Assembly: GCA_030826885.1 (NCBI GenBank)
Contig: JAUUDF010000008.1
Location: 1-64,000 of the forward strand
From: Sulfurovum sp.
GTDB lineage: Bacteria; Campylobacterota; Campylobacteria; Campylobacterales; Sulfurovaceae
DNA: 64,000 bases
Direction: 5' to 3'
Position 1 is the stretch's first letter; each line of letters starts with the position of its first letter. A program made the position numbers and the translations under genes. Below the pieces are notes generated by a model. It saw only the letters and a program-made list of their open reading frames with translations, was not told the DNA's origin and ran no database searches. Positions 21,416 through 30,771 of this stretch are shown here, one piece after another.

Positions 21416-23167
21416 GAATATCCCCTCTTCCTTCACGGCATAACGGCCAAGGTAGTCGTTGGCATCCGCTTTGGCGAGATAGTGCTGTGCCAGTGCTTCA
21501 TACGCCTGAATATAGGCATCTTTCATCGCATCATAACGGTCGTAGTCGATGCGTACCTCGCCTTCGTAGCGTACCACGCCTGAAGCGAACAGCAGCTCAA
21601 GGTGGATCAGTCCTTCACAATAGTAAGGCAGCACCTCACCTACTTCACGCCATGCCATCAGTCCCACCGCACGGCTTACCAGATCGTCGACAATATGTCC
21701 TTTGAGTGCTTCCTCTTCATTTCGGAAAAATGCCATCAGACCACCAGTGGTCGCCTTAAACTCTTCAATGTTCTTGAACTGTCCCGTTGCATTCATCTTC
21801 GTTTCGGTATCGGTGTCAATCCAGAGAATGTGTCCGTACTCGTGCCCGATGGTGGAGATGTCGTAGAGACGGTGCCAGAGCGCAGGCTCCTCTATGGCAA
21901 GCTTACGCTGTTTGCGCACAAACGCCTCTCCCATTGTCTCTACCGAGAGTTGCATGACAGGCTTGGATTTCTTGCTCTCAAGCACAAAATCCGCATAGGC
22001 AAAGATCTTTTTGCCAAGTTCGCTGCTGACACGCTCGTCATTGGGCACAACCTGTGCGGAGAAAAGCCCGTTAAATTCCGCTGCGTAATAGAGCATCGGC
22101 TGTCCGATATAAAGTTGTGTCTGATCGACCTGAAGCAGGTTTTTCGTCATGATACGCATTGCATCTTCCCCAAACTTCTCCGCCATCTCATAGGCAAAAA
22201 GTTTGATGTTGTTACGGGTATGTGACCCCTCTTGTAGTTTAGGGTTGACAATACGCAGATCCCACTCAAGTGCCACCGCATTGCGGTAGTGGTCTTCATA
22301 GTACTCCAGCGGGTGCCCTACCTGAATGGGGGTCGTAATCGCCATCCAGCGTCTGTCAACCTCTGCCCACATACCAATGAGTTCATCGGTTTTGGTATGT
22401 CCGAATGCTTCTTTGAGTGCGGTAAAGTAGGCTATCCATGCCTCTTTCTGTCTGAAAACCTCATCTTCATGCTGGCGTAGCAGCGCTATGAGCTGTTCGA
22501 GGGCAACCACCACCGCCTCTACCTCTTTGGCAAACGCTTCGGCATAGGCAACGCTTTTATAGCCCTCCGGTGTTTTTTGCAGTACCGAATAACAGCGATC
22601 CCCGATGCATCCCTCCTCTACCGTATCGAGAAGGGCATTGGCTTCAAGCATCTCGAAGACTTTCGCATCGTCCCCGTTAAAAAGTGCCGAAAGTTCCGGA
22701 TTAACCGTATTGATAATATGATGCGTCCAGTGACTCTGCCATTCACTCATACGCAGTCCGACAAAGTGTACCCCGAAAATAAGTGAACGGTAAAACGGCG
22801 TAAGCAGCTTTTGCTGCTCTATCCACCCTATCAGGCTTTCATGACGGGCAATATGCATCATGCTTACAAATCCGTAGGCAAGCTCTTTTTTCAGACGTAT
22901 CTGCGCTTCATCGATTCCAAGCTTCTGCATGACCTGCTCAAGTGCATCTTCACGCAGATTGACAATACGGGTAAGTGCCGCCATAACTGTATCGTCATTG
23001 TAGGGCAGTTCAAGCAGACTCAAAAACGCATCAACCGTCTCTTTCGCTTTTGCATGCTCACCCTTGAGCAGTTCGTAAAACCCGTTCAGTTCCGCCTGTC
23101 TATCCTGCAGCTCCAGATACACTGCCTGCAGATCGTTCATAAATTGTTGTTTTTTATTACTTGTCAT
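21326..23167 (-). CDS. ciaB: CiaB-like protein (Campylobacter invasion antigen B family), putative metallopeptidase
   Basis: 613 aa, size consistent with CiaB; TIGHEYGHILW motif; family call from memory, not from a search. Confidence 0.6.
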   Translation of the reverse strand: MTSNKKQQFMNDLQAVYLELQDRQAELNGFYELLKGEHAKAKETVDAFLSLLELPYNDDTVMAALTRIVNLREDALEQVMQKLGIDEAQIRLKKELAYGFVSMMHIARHESLIGWIEQQKLLTPFYRSLIFGVHFVGLRMSEWQSHWTHHIINTVNPELSALFNGDDAKVFEMLEANALLDTVEEGCIGDRCYSVLQKTPEGYKSVAYAEAFAKEVEAVVVALEQLIALLRQHEDEVFRQKEAWIAYFTALKEAFGHTKTDELIGMWAEVDRRWMAITTPIQVGHPLEYYEDHYRNAVALEWDLRIVNPKLQEGSHTRNNIKLFAYEMAEKFGEDAMRIMTKNLLQVDQTQLYIGQPMLYYAAEFNGLFSAQVVPNDERVSSELGKKIFAYADFVLESKKSKPVMQLSVETMGEAFVRKQRKLAIEEPALWHRLYDISTIGHEYGHILWIDTDTETKMNATGQFKNIEEFKATTGGLMAFFRNEEEALKGHIVDDLVSRAVGLMAWREVGEVLPYYCEGLIHLELLFASGVVRYEGEVRIDYDRYDAMKDAYIQAYEALAQHYLAKADANDYLGRYAVKEEGIFLPVSREVRDFVEHYYARYKEIGQQTADMD

Positions 23168-23175
23168 TGCTTCCT

Positions 23176-23781
23176 CTATTGTCTTTTCAACATTTGTATA
23201 ATTGGCTTCGCCAACACGAGCGCTTTAGCGCGATGGGATATTTTGGACTTGATGTCATCATCCAGTTCTCCAAGCGTTTTGTCATATTCGGACGGAATGA
23301 ACATCGGGTCATACCCAAACCCCTTGTCTCCTTTTGCTTCGGTAATCACCCTGCCGTGCATCCATCCGTGCACCACATACTCTCCCAGATCAGAAACTAT
23401 GGCTATTGCCGCGGTATAGTAGGCAGGGGCTTCTACAAGACCTTTCTCTTTGAGCGCATCGATAAGCTTGTAAAGATTTTCCTTGTCGCTTGCTCCCTCT
23501 CCGGCATAGCGAGCAGAGAAAATGCCGGGAATACCACCGAGTGCCGGTACGGAGATGCCGCTGTCATCGGCAATGACAATATACGCTTCATCGGGGAACT
23601 TCTCTTTGAGCTTGGCATAAATGGTTTTGGCTTTGATAAGCGCATTGGCAGCGAAAGTACCACCGTCTTCCACGATGTCGAACGATCCAAGCAGATCGGA
23701 AAAGGCGACGACCTCATCCTGACACATCTGCCGGAACTCTCTGAGTTTTCCTCTGTTACCCGTAGCAAGAACGATCTTCAT
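23176..23781 (-). CDS. rdgB: XTP/dITP (non-canonical purine NTP) pyrophosphatase
   Basis: [42 protein letters not shown]. Confidence 0.95.
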   Translation of the reverse strand: MKIVLATGNRGKLREFRQMCQDEVVAFSDLLGSFDIVEDGGTFAANALIKAKTIYAKLKEKFPDEAYIVIADDSGISVPALGGIPGIFSARYAGEGASDKENLYKLIDALKEKGLVEAPAYYTAAIAIVSDLGEYVVHGWMHGRVITEAKGDKGFGYDPMFIPSEYDKTLGELDDDIKSKISHRAKALVLAKPIIQMLKRQ

Positions 23782-23834
23782 AGATTAACCTTCATTTTAC
23801 TTAATAGGACTATAATTAGGACAAATTTTACCCT

Positions 23835-25175
23835 ATGGGAGATATCAAGATGATTAAAAAGGTTTTACCCCTCAGTCTTATTGTAGCACTGCGCTTTTTC
23901 GGACTTTTCATTGTCCTTTCCGTACTTTCAAGCTATGCAAAGGAACTTCCGGGCGGTACGGCATTCCTTGCCGGTATCGCGCTGGGTGGGTACGCACTGA
24001 CGCAGGCACTCCTTCAGGTACCGTTTGGTGTCATGAGTGACAAGTTCGGACGAAAAAAGACCCTGCTTTTCGGCCTGCTGCTTTTTGCATTTGGTTCAGC
24101 GGTTGCCGCAATGGCTGACAACATTTATGTACTGCTTGCGGGACGTTTCCTGCAGGGTGCCGGGGCGATCGGTTCTGTCGTTACGGCGATGATCGCCGAT
24201 CAGGTACGAGAAGATGAACGCGCACATGCCATGGCCATCATGGGAATGACCATCGCCATGAGTTTCGCCGCAGCGATGATCATCGGGCCGATCGTGGCTG
24301 GTTACTGGAGCGTCAGCGCACTCTTCTGGCTGACTGCCGCACTGGCACTGACTGCCCTGCTCATTCTCTTTACCGCTGTTCCCGAACCGCCACACATCGA
24401 GCACCACTACTCTGAAGAGGAAGCGAAGATCAAAGAGGTATTCAAAGACAAAGACCTGGTGCGTATGTACATTACCTTTCTCTTTCACAGCTCTACGATG
24501 GCAATCGCGTTCTTTATTATTCCTATTTTGATGAACAGCAAATTTGACATGACCCGTATGGATTACTGGAAGGTCTATCTTCCGGCAGTCATTTTCGGTA
24601 TTCTTGCCATGGGACCTGCCGCGGTACTGGGTGAAAAGTACGGCAAAGGCAAAGAGGTGTTCATTGTTTCCATCCTCTTTATAATCGCCTCCTTCGCCCT
24701 CATGGGCTTTAGCAGCAACTTCTGGCTCTTTGCGGTAGGTGCGACCTTCTTCTTCATTGGCTTCAACATGTTCGAACCGCTGCTGCAGAGTTTTGTTTCC
24801 AAATTTGCCAAAGTACACCAGAAAGGTGCAGCACTGGGTGTCGCCAATACCTTTGCCTATGTGGGAATCTTCCTCGGCGGTGCGATCGGCGGATGGCTCT
24901 ACGGACACTACCATGAACAGGGTGTTGCCATTGCCGTCATTGTACTTAGCGGATTCTGGATTCTCTGGATACTCGGCATGCGTAACCCGGCACTGAGAAA
25001 AAACCTTTTCCTCCCTACCGATCTGTTCGATGAAGGGAAAATGGCTGAACTGAAAAATATAGAAGGGATTAACGACTTCTACACCAACAAAACGGAAAAA
25101 ATACTGGTGATCAAATATGAGGACGGTCTCATCGATGAAGACACCATCAGAGGAATGCTGCTTAAAAAACAGTAA
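23835..25175 (+). CDS. MFS transporter
   Basis: 12-TM type with GVMSDKFGRKKTLLFGLLLFAFGS. Confidence 0.9.
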   Translation: MGDIKMIKKVLPLSLIVALRFFGLFIVLSVLSSYAKELPGGTAFLAGIALGGYALTQALLQVPFGVMSDKFGRKKTLLFGLLLFAFGSAVAAMADNIYVLLAGRFLQGAGAIGSVVTAMIADQVREDERAHAMAIMGMTIAMSFAAAMIIGPIVAGYWSVSALFWLTAALALTALLILFTAVPEPPHIEHHYSEEEAKIKEVFKDKDLVRMYITFLFHSSTMAIAFFIIPILMNSKFDMTRMDYWKVYLPAVIFGILAMGPAAVLGEKYGKGKEVFIVSILFIIASFALMGFSSNFWLFAVGATFFFIGFNMFEPLLQSFVSKFAKVHQKGAALGVANTFAYVGIFLGGAIGGWLYGHYHEQGVAIAVIVLSGFWILWILGMRNPALRKNLFLPTDLFDEGKMAELKNIEGINDFYTNKTEKILVIKYEDGLIDEDTIRGMLLKKQ

Positions 25176-25177
25176 TC

Positions 25178-25429
25178 CTACTGCTTCAACGAAGAGATGA
25201 TCTCCTCCGCCTCGGCTTCATCCATTGCATCGGCTTCAATGTCAATAAGCATATCGACACACTCCCGGTGCATCTCCTGAAGCTCTTCAAGCTCTTCCCT
25301 GTCTCCCAAAGACATCATTCCGTCATGCTCCGCCATCTCAAAAAGCGTGTTAATCTCTTTCTCGAGGTCAGGCACAACAATGCTCTCAAGAAACTGTTTG
25401 AGTTTTTCTATGTGTGTCATGGTTTGCAT
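25178..25429 (-). CDS. hypothetical protein
   Basis: 83 aa acidic coiled-coil-like ORF in a coding gap. Confidence 0.55.
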   Translation of the reverse strand: MQTMTHIEKLKQFLESIVVPDLEKEINTLFEMAEHDGMMSLGDREELEELQEMHRECVDMLIDIEADAMDEAEAEEIISSLKQ

Positions 25430-25539
25430 CCCTTTGATTGTTTTAAGGGTATTGTAGCAAAATGCCGTTTTTTAGGGAAGTGTCTACCATACTATAAAAA
25501 GAGTACCCTCTAAAAACGCAATTTTTTAACCAGACGACA

Positions 25540-26088
25540 CTATTTTCTAAACTTTTTAAACACTTTGTCAAAATCCAGTGTCAAAGTACAGTCCAAATCA
25601 TCAAATGCCAGTACCTCGTGCGTAAAATCACCAACCTTCCTGTACTTACCCTCTTTAAGCGTATAGACTTTCGCTCTTAAATCATCAGGATAGACAAGTA
25701 TATAATACTGCACACCTTCCACTTCATAGATGTCAAATTTGACTGTTTCATCTTTTTTGGCGGTTGCGGGGCTTAATATTTCTACTATGATTTTAGGTGC
25801 TTTGGTCAAATAGGCTTCATGTTCATCGTCACATACCAAGACAATATCCGGTCTCAGCACTGTCTCTTCCAAGACTTTCCAGTCTACTTCATAGAGGACT
25901 TCACAAAGAGCACAATCTTCCTGCATAGTATGATTTAAAGCCATAAATATCTCGCCTGCCAAGCGCTGATGTTTTTTAGTAGGAGCAGGAGCCATGGAAA
26001 CAGGCGCACCGTCTATCAGCTCCCATTCTCCTTCCCATTTAACATAGTCGTCATAGGTGTAATTGAGTAAAGTAGCCACTGACATCAT
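25540..26088 (-). CDS. Uma2 family endonuclease (DUF820)
   Basis: YDDYVKWEGEWELIDGAPV...RPDIVLVCDD...PKIIVEILSPATAKKDETVKFDIYEVEGVQYYILVYP. Confidence 0.9.
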   Translation of the reverse strand: MMSVATLLNYTYDDYVKWEGEWELIDGAPVSMAPAPTKKHQRLAGEIFMALNHTMQEDCALCEVLYEVDWKVLEETVLRPDIVLVCDDEHEAYLTKAPKIIVEILSPATAKKDETVKFDIYEVEGVQYYILVYPDDLRAKVYTLKEGKYRKVGDFTHEVLAFDDLDCTLTLDFDKVFKKFRK

Positions 26089-26245
26089 GGGATCCTTTTT
26101 TGTTTATTATAACATAAGAAAAAAATCAAATCTGGAGTTAAACTTACATATCAGCTATGATGTTTATCTGAAAATAGATGCAAAAGTAGATATTTTCAAG
26201 CAAGATGGTCACATTTTGGTCACCGAAAAGAAAAACAAGAAAGTG

Positions 26246-26269
26246 TAAAAACACCATAAAGAATGGTGT
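26246..26269 (-). terminator. rho-independent terminator of tRNA-Pro
   Basis: Minus strand ACACCAT-TCTTT-ATGGTGT followed by T tract, just 3' of the tRNA. Confidence 0.85.
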
Positions 26270-26274
26270 ATCAA

Positions 26275-26352
26275 TGGTCGGAGTGACAGGACTTGAACCT
26301 GCGACCTCTACCACCCCAAGGTAGCGCGCTAGCCAGACTGCGCCACACCCCG
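26275..26352 (-). tRNA. tRNA-Pro (anticodon GGG), CCA encoded
   Basis: 7-bp acceptor CGGGGTG/CACTCCG, anticodon stem CTACC-TTGGGGT-GGTAG, T-arm GCAGGTTCAAGTCCTGT, ACCA end. Confidence 0.95.
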
Positions 26353-26409
26353 ACATTTTTTGGAGAGTGTGATTATAGAGCAGGAGCTCTTAAAAAGGGG
26401 TTAGACGTA

Positions 26410-28395
26410 TCAGTCCTTCCCCAGATCGATCTTTTTGTACTCGACACCCATCAGGTCACAGGCACGTTTGGTGATGTTCTGAATGGTGAAACCGAACTTC
26501 TCGAAAAGTTCTCCCGCAGGTGCCGAGGCACCGAAGGTCTCCATACCAAGCACATCGTCTGCATAGCGGTAGTACTCTGTCGCACGTGCCGCTTCGACCG
26601 CAAGCACTTTTGTTTCAAGATCGATAACCGCTGCCTTGTACGCCGCATCCTGTTCATTGAAAAGGTCAAAACACGGTACCGAAACGACATTGGCGTTGAC
26701 ACCGAGAACTTCAAGGTGGCAGGCTGCCTGGAGGCACGGCATCAGTTCGGAACCGCTTGCCATCAAAGTCAAGGTTGCGTTTTCGCGTTTTTTAACGATG
26801 TAGGCACCTTTTGCGGGCTCACCGAAATCTCTTTTTGGCTTGAGTGTTTTAAGCTTTTGTCTACTGAGTACAAAACCGTGCGGTGCCTTGATGTTCAGCG
26901 CAGCTTTCCATGCCTCGACATTTTCGGTCGCATCAGCAGGACGCCAGACATAAAAGTTTGGCAATGCCCTGAACTGACTGAGATGCTCTATCGGCTCATG
27001 TGTCGGACCGTCTTCGCCAACACCGATGCTGTCGTGTGTCCAGACAAAGAAGTTTTGAATGCTTGTCAGCGCCGCAATACGCGCTGCAGGTTTGAGGTAG
27101 TCGGAGAAAACGAAGAAAGTGGCATTAAACGGCATGGTCGTACCATAGAGTGCCATAGCGTTGGTAATGGCAGCCATGGAGTGTTCACGGATACCAAAGT
27201 GCATATTTTTCCCTTTGGGAAAATTGCCCATATCTTTAAGTTCAGTCTTATTGCTTGGAGCAAGGTCGGCAGAGCCTCCAAGGAAGCTTGGTACCGCTTT
27301 GGCAATGGCATTGAGGATTTTCCCGTTGGAGTCTCTTGTCGCCACTTCTGCCGCGTCACTGAAATCCGGCCAGTCGATTTTGGAGAAATCTGGGTTGAGC
27401 AGTGCTTCGAGTGCCACGTTCTGCTCTACAAGCGGCGCTTCCTTTTGTCTGTGTATCCACTCTTTTTCCGCCAGTTCACCCTTTTCTACGGCACATCTGA
27501 AACGCAGCAGCACATCTTCGGGTATCTGGAAAGTCGCATCGGGGTCAAACCCCTCTTTGGCTTTGGACGCACGGATAATCTCTTCACCCAGCGGCGCGCC
27601 GTGGGTATGGTGCGTGCCTTCCAATTCACCGGCACCCTTGCCAATGATAGTATTGGCAATGATGATGGTAGGCTTGTCAGCTTTTTTTGCTTCATTCAAT
27701 GCCGCATCGATCTTGTCATAGCAGTGACCGTTGACCGTAAGGACATTCCAGTTCTGTGCTTCAAAACGCTTGGCAACATTTTCACTCCAGGCGATGTTCG
27801 TATCACCCTCGATGGTAATCTCGTTTGAATCGTAGATGAGAATGAGGTCTTTGAGTCCAAGATGTCCTGCCAGGGCACACGCTTCATAGCTGATACCCTC
27901 CTGCAGATCACCGTCACCACAGAGACAGTAGACTTTGTGGTCAATGAGCTCACAGGTTTCCGAATTGACCTGCTCTTTGGTAAAAGCTTCCGCCATGGCA
28001 AAACCGACGGCATTGGCGATTCCCTGCCCAAGCGGTCCGGTAGTGATCTCCACACCCGCTGTATGCCCATACTCGGGATGCCCCGGTGTTTTGGAGTCGA
28101 GTTGACGGAACTGTTTCAGGTCCTCAAGAGAAACATCATACCCCCACAGATGCAGCAGAGAGTAGATAAGCCCTGTTGCGTGTCCGCCGGAGAACACCAA
28201 GCGGTCGCGGTTCAGCCACTTGGGGTTTTTGGGGTTGTGGACGAGGTGCTCGCTCAGTACTACGGCAATATCTGCCAGCCCCATAGGTGCGCCGGGGTGT
28301 CCGGAGTTTGCCTTCTGTACCATGTCAGCCGCCAGAAAGCGGATGGTGTTCGCCATTTTTTTACGCATTTGGTTCTCTTCACTCATTGTTGCCAT
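26410..28395 (-). CDS. tkt: transketolase
   Basis: TPP-binding GDGDLQEGISYEACALAGHL; full-length 661 aa. Confidence 0.97.
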   Translation of the reverse strand: MATMSEENQMRKKMANTIRFLAADMVQKANSGHPGAPMGLADIAVVLSEHLVHNPKNPKWLNRDRLVFSGGHATGLIYSLLHLWGYDVSLEDLKQFRQLDSKTPGHPEYGHTAGVEITTGPLGQGIANAVGFAMAEAFTKEQVNSETCELIDHKVYCLCGDGDLQEGISYEACALAGHLGLKDLILIYDSNEITIEGDTNIAWSENVAKRFEAQNWNVLTVNGHCYDKIDAALNEAKKADKPTIIIANTIIGKGAGELEGTHHTHGAPLGEEIIRASKAKEGFDPDATFQIPEDVLLRFRCAVEKGELAEKEWIHRQKEAPLVEQNVALEALLNPDFSKIDWPDFSDAAEVATRDSNGKILNAIAKAVPSFLGGSADLAPSNKTELKDMGNFPKGKNMHFGIREHSMAAITNAMALYGTTMPFNATFFVFSDYLKPAARIAALTSIQNFFVWTHDSIGVGEDGPTHEPIEHLSQFRALPNFYVWRPADATENVEAWKAALNIKAPHGFVLSRQKLKTLKPKRDFGEPAKGAYIVKKRENATLTLMASGSELMPCLQAACHLEVLGVNANVVSVPCFDLFNEQDAAYKAAVIDLETKVLAVEAARATEYYRYADDVLGMETFGASAPAGELFEKFGFTIQNITKRACDLMGVEYKKIDLGKD

Positions 28396-28410
28396 GCATG
28401 TTTCCTTTGT

Positions 28411-29259
28411 TTAGTGATGTCTGTATAGATAGGTTTCCATCAGTGGGCGAAGCGCCTTCTGAAGGGGTGTATCGAATGTTTCAAACTGTTCTTGCAATGT
28501 TTTTGCCAGTGCATCTGCCTCTGCAATGGAGGCTTCAAGCCCTAGCAGCGTTACAAAACTGTTCTTCTCGCCATCGTTGCCTGTGGTTTTGCCTGCCTCT
28601 TCTTCGCTCTGTGTTTCATCAATAATATCATCTTGTATCTGAAAAAGCAGCCCCAGATCGATGCCGAAATCGTACAACCGGTTCTGTACTGCTTTCTCAA
28701 GCCTTACGATTACCGCACCCATCGCCAGACTGGCAGCGATAAGTTTGGCGGTTTTATTGATATGAAGTATCTTGACCTCATCGAGTGTCAGCGGTTTGTT
28801 CTCGAACCAGCAGTCGATCGCCTGCCCGAGTACCATCCCCGCCGATCCGCCGTTAGCTGCCAGCAGACGGATAAGCTCGATCTTCACATCTTCTCTCAGC
28901 GGCGCCTGGGCAATGAGCAAAAAAGCGTCGGAGTTGAGTGCATCCCCAGCCAAAATCGCAGTCACTTCATCGAAACGCTTGTGCAATGTCTGATGACCCC
29001 TGCGCAAATCAGCATTGTCCATTGCAGGAAGGTCATCGTGAATAAGAGAGTAGGTGTGGAACATCTCCAGTGCCAGTGCCACAGGAAGCGCAGAGTCATA
29101 GAGCATCGGCTCATAGGCATCGACGATCCCAAGCAGCAGCATGGGACGGAAACGTTTTCCTCCCGCCTGAAGCATCGCCCCGAGTGCCTCTTCGTAAACA
29201 GGATGAAAGGTCGATACTTTCGGAAGGTTCCGCGATAGATAGGCTTCAAATCTCTGCAT
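28411..29259 (-). CDS. ispA: polyprenyl synthetase (farnesyl/geranylgeranyl diphosphate synthase type)
   Basis: HDDLPAMDNADLRRG first Asp-rich motif, QIQDDIID second. Confidence 0.9.
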   Translation of the reverse strand: MQRFEAYLSRNLPKVSTFHPVYEEALGAMLQAGGKRFRPMLLLGIVDAYEPMLYDSALPVALALEMFHTYSLIHDDLPAMDNADLRRGHQTLHKRFDEVTAILAGDALNSDAFLLIAQAPLREDVKIELIRLLAANGGSAGMVLGQAIDCWFENKPLTLDEVKILHINKTAKLIAASLAMGAVIVRLEKAVQNRLYDFGIDLGLLFQIQDDIIDETQSEEEAGKTTGNDGEKNSFVTLLGLEASIAEADALAKTLQEQFETFDTPLQKALRPLMETYLYRHH

Positions 29260-29350
29260 GCTCTCTCGTTACAGGCTCTACCCGATAACGCTGGATAGTC
29301 CTAAAGTAAAGTATTGCCGAAATTATATCGAATTTCGATAAAATAAGTAC

Positions 29351-29581
29351 ATGGAAACCAAACACAAACGTACGATCATTCAGTGGCTTAAACGCGTCAG
29401 TGCGGTACTTGCCGTAGCCATGTGGGGCTATGTCATTTTTATTATCAGTCAGGATCCGGCTCCATTTGCCAAGCAGGTTCCCTACTGTATGGGAAGCACT
29501 ATGCTAATCTTCGGTATTCTCACCGGCATATACAAAGGGTTGGAGTATTGGGAAGCGCAGTTGGACAAAGGAGTCTCATGA
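29351..29581 (+). CDS. small hypothetical membrane protein
   Basis: 76 aa, predicted TM segments, overlaps next ORF by ATGA. Confidence 0.65.
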   Translation: METKHKRTIIQWLKRVSAVLAVAMWGYVIFIISQDPAPFAKQVPYCMGSTMLIFGILTGIYKGLEYWEAQLDKGVS

Positions 29582-29814
29582 AAAAGAAAACTGTCAAAAA
29601 GTCTACCCTGCTTAACCTCAAGGGCGTACTTATTTTGCTTGCGTTTGGCATCTGGGTCAATCTGCTCATCGGTGTCAAAGAGCATCTCACTTCCATTGAA
29701 GAAGCGCTTCGCGCAATGGGAAGCAATACGATTGTAATCGTGACAGTTACCTATGTCATCATCGTTATTTTGGGGATCTTCTTTGAAGCAGAGCAGACAG
29801 ACCGTATGCTCTGA
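29578..29814 (+). CDS. small hypothetical membrane protein
   Basis: MKKKTVKKSTLLNLKGVLILLAFGIWVNLLIGVKEHL..., 78 aa. Confidence 0.65.
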   Translation: MKKKTVKKSTLLNLKGVLILLAFGIWVNLLIGVKEHLTSIEEALRAMGSNTIVIVTVTYVIIVILGIFFEAEQTDRML

Positions 29815-30330
29815 TTAGTCCATCTTGCACTTTTTGGCAATCTCTTTGAGAATCTCTTCTGTCTCTTTGCCTTCGACATTCACCACGACATCAGCCACTT
29901 TTTTGTAGGCTTTTTCCCGCTCTTCATAGAGTTTTTTCGCTTTTTTGGGCTCCTGAAACAACGGTCTTTTTGCAAGTTTTTGTTTACTGTTTTTTGCAGT
30001 TTTCAGACGGTTGTGTATCCACTCGAACGATGCATCCAAAAGCACAACGGTACCCAGTTTGTCAATATTCTTTACTTTGTAAAATCCGCCGCCGCATGAG
30101 ATGAGTGTGCCTTTGACACACTTCTCTATCCAGTCTGCTGTCTTCTGCTCACACTGGCGAAAGTAGGCTTCACCCTTTTTCTCAAAGATCTTTTTGACCT
30201 CTTTGTTCTCTTTCGACTCGATCAGGTCATCCGTATCGATGTTGTAGACCCCGTATTTTTTGGCAAACGCACGCGCGGTCGTTCCTTTGCCCACGCCCAT
30301 AAAACCGATCAAAACAATATTTTTTTTCAC
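29815..30330 (-). CDS. aroK: shikimate kinase
   Basis: NIVLIGFMGVGKGTTARAFAKKYG; DTDDLIE; CGGGFY. Confidence 0.9.
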   Translation of the reverse strand: MKKNIVLIGFMGVGKGTTARAFAKKYGVYNIDTDDLIESKENKEVKKIFEKKGEAYFRQCEQKTADWIEKCVKGTLISCGGGFYKVKNIDKLGTVVLLDASFEWIHNRLKTAKNSKQKLAKRPLFQEPKKAKKLYEEREKAYKKVADVVVNVEGKETEEILKEIAKKCKMD

Positions 30331-30370
30331 AACTTTTCACCTGATAAAAACATTGCAGTACTATGAAGAC

Positions 30371-30405
30371 CTTCACTATTCACTATTCACTCCTCACTAT
30401 TCACT
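30371..30405. repeat. heptanucleotide array (CTTCACT ATTCACT ATTCACT CCTCACT ATTCACT)
   Basis: Direct read; five 7-bp units upstream of aroK. Confidence 0.85.
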
Positions 30406-30426
30406 CGATGAAACAGCGTTTCTACG

Positions 30427-30666
30427 CTACACCATATTATACCGGTCAATAATTTTTTTCAGTCTTTTTCTCAGGTTTTTCAGTGCCGTCTCCGCATTTT
30501 CACCCTCTGCGACAAGCGATTCAAACTCGTCAAACTGTATCTTCGCGACCCAGCCGATTTTGGTATGCAGTTTGATCCCCACAAAACGCACCTCTCCAAA
30601 GTGCTCCTTCGCCATTTTATAGATACGCTCGATACGCTGTTCAAGTGTTTTTACTTCTTTACTCAT
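30427..30666 (-). CDS. hypothetical protein
   Basis: 79 aa ORF, MSKEVKTLEQRIERIYKMAKEHFGEVRFVGIKLHTKIGW. Confidence 0.6.
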   Translation of the reverse strand: MSKEVKTLEQRIERIYKMAKEHFGEVRFVGIKLHTKIGWVAKIQFDEFESLVAEGENAETALKNLRKRLKKIIDRYNMV

Positions 30667-30771
30667 TATCTGTCCTTAATTATATAACTTTAGTCACACC
30701 ATTATACCATAGCTCAACCACAGAACGGTTACTGCAATACCATACATATTTGTTTGTATGTTTTCATACAC

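Noticed and set aside
26293-27828. 511-aa + strand ORF covering part of the tRNA-Pro and antisense to tkt
   Set aside because: Shadow ORF: Cys/Arg/His-rich composition, overlaps a tRNA and the clear transketolase coding frame.
30371-30405. CRISPR array
   Set aside because: Repeat unit is 7 bp with no spacers; tandem microsatellite instead.
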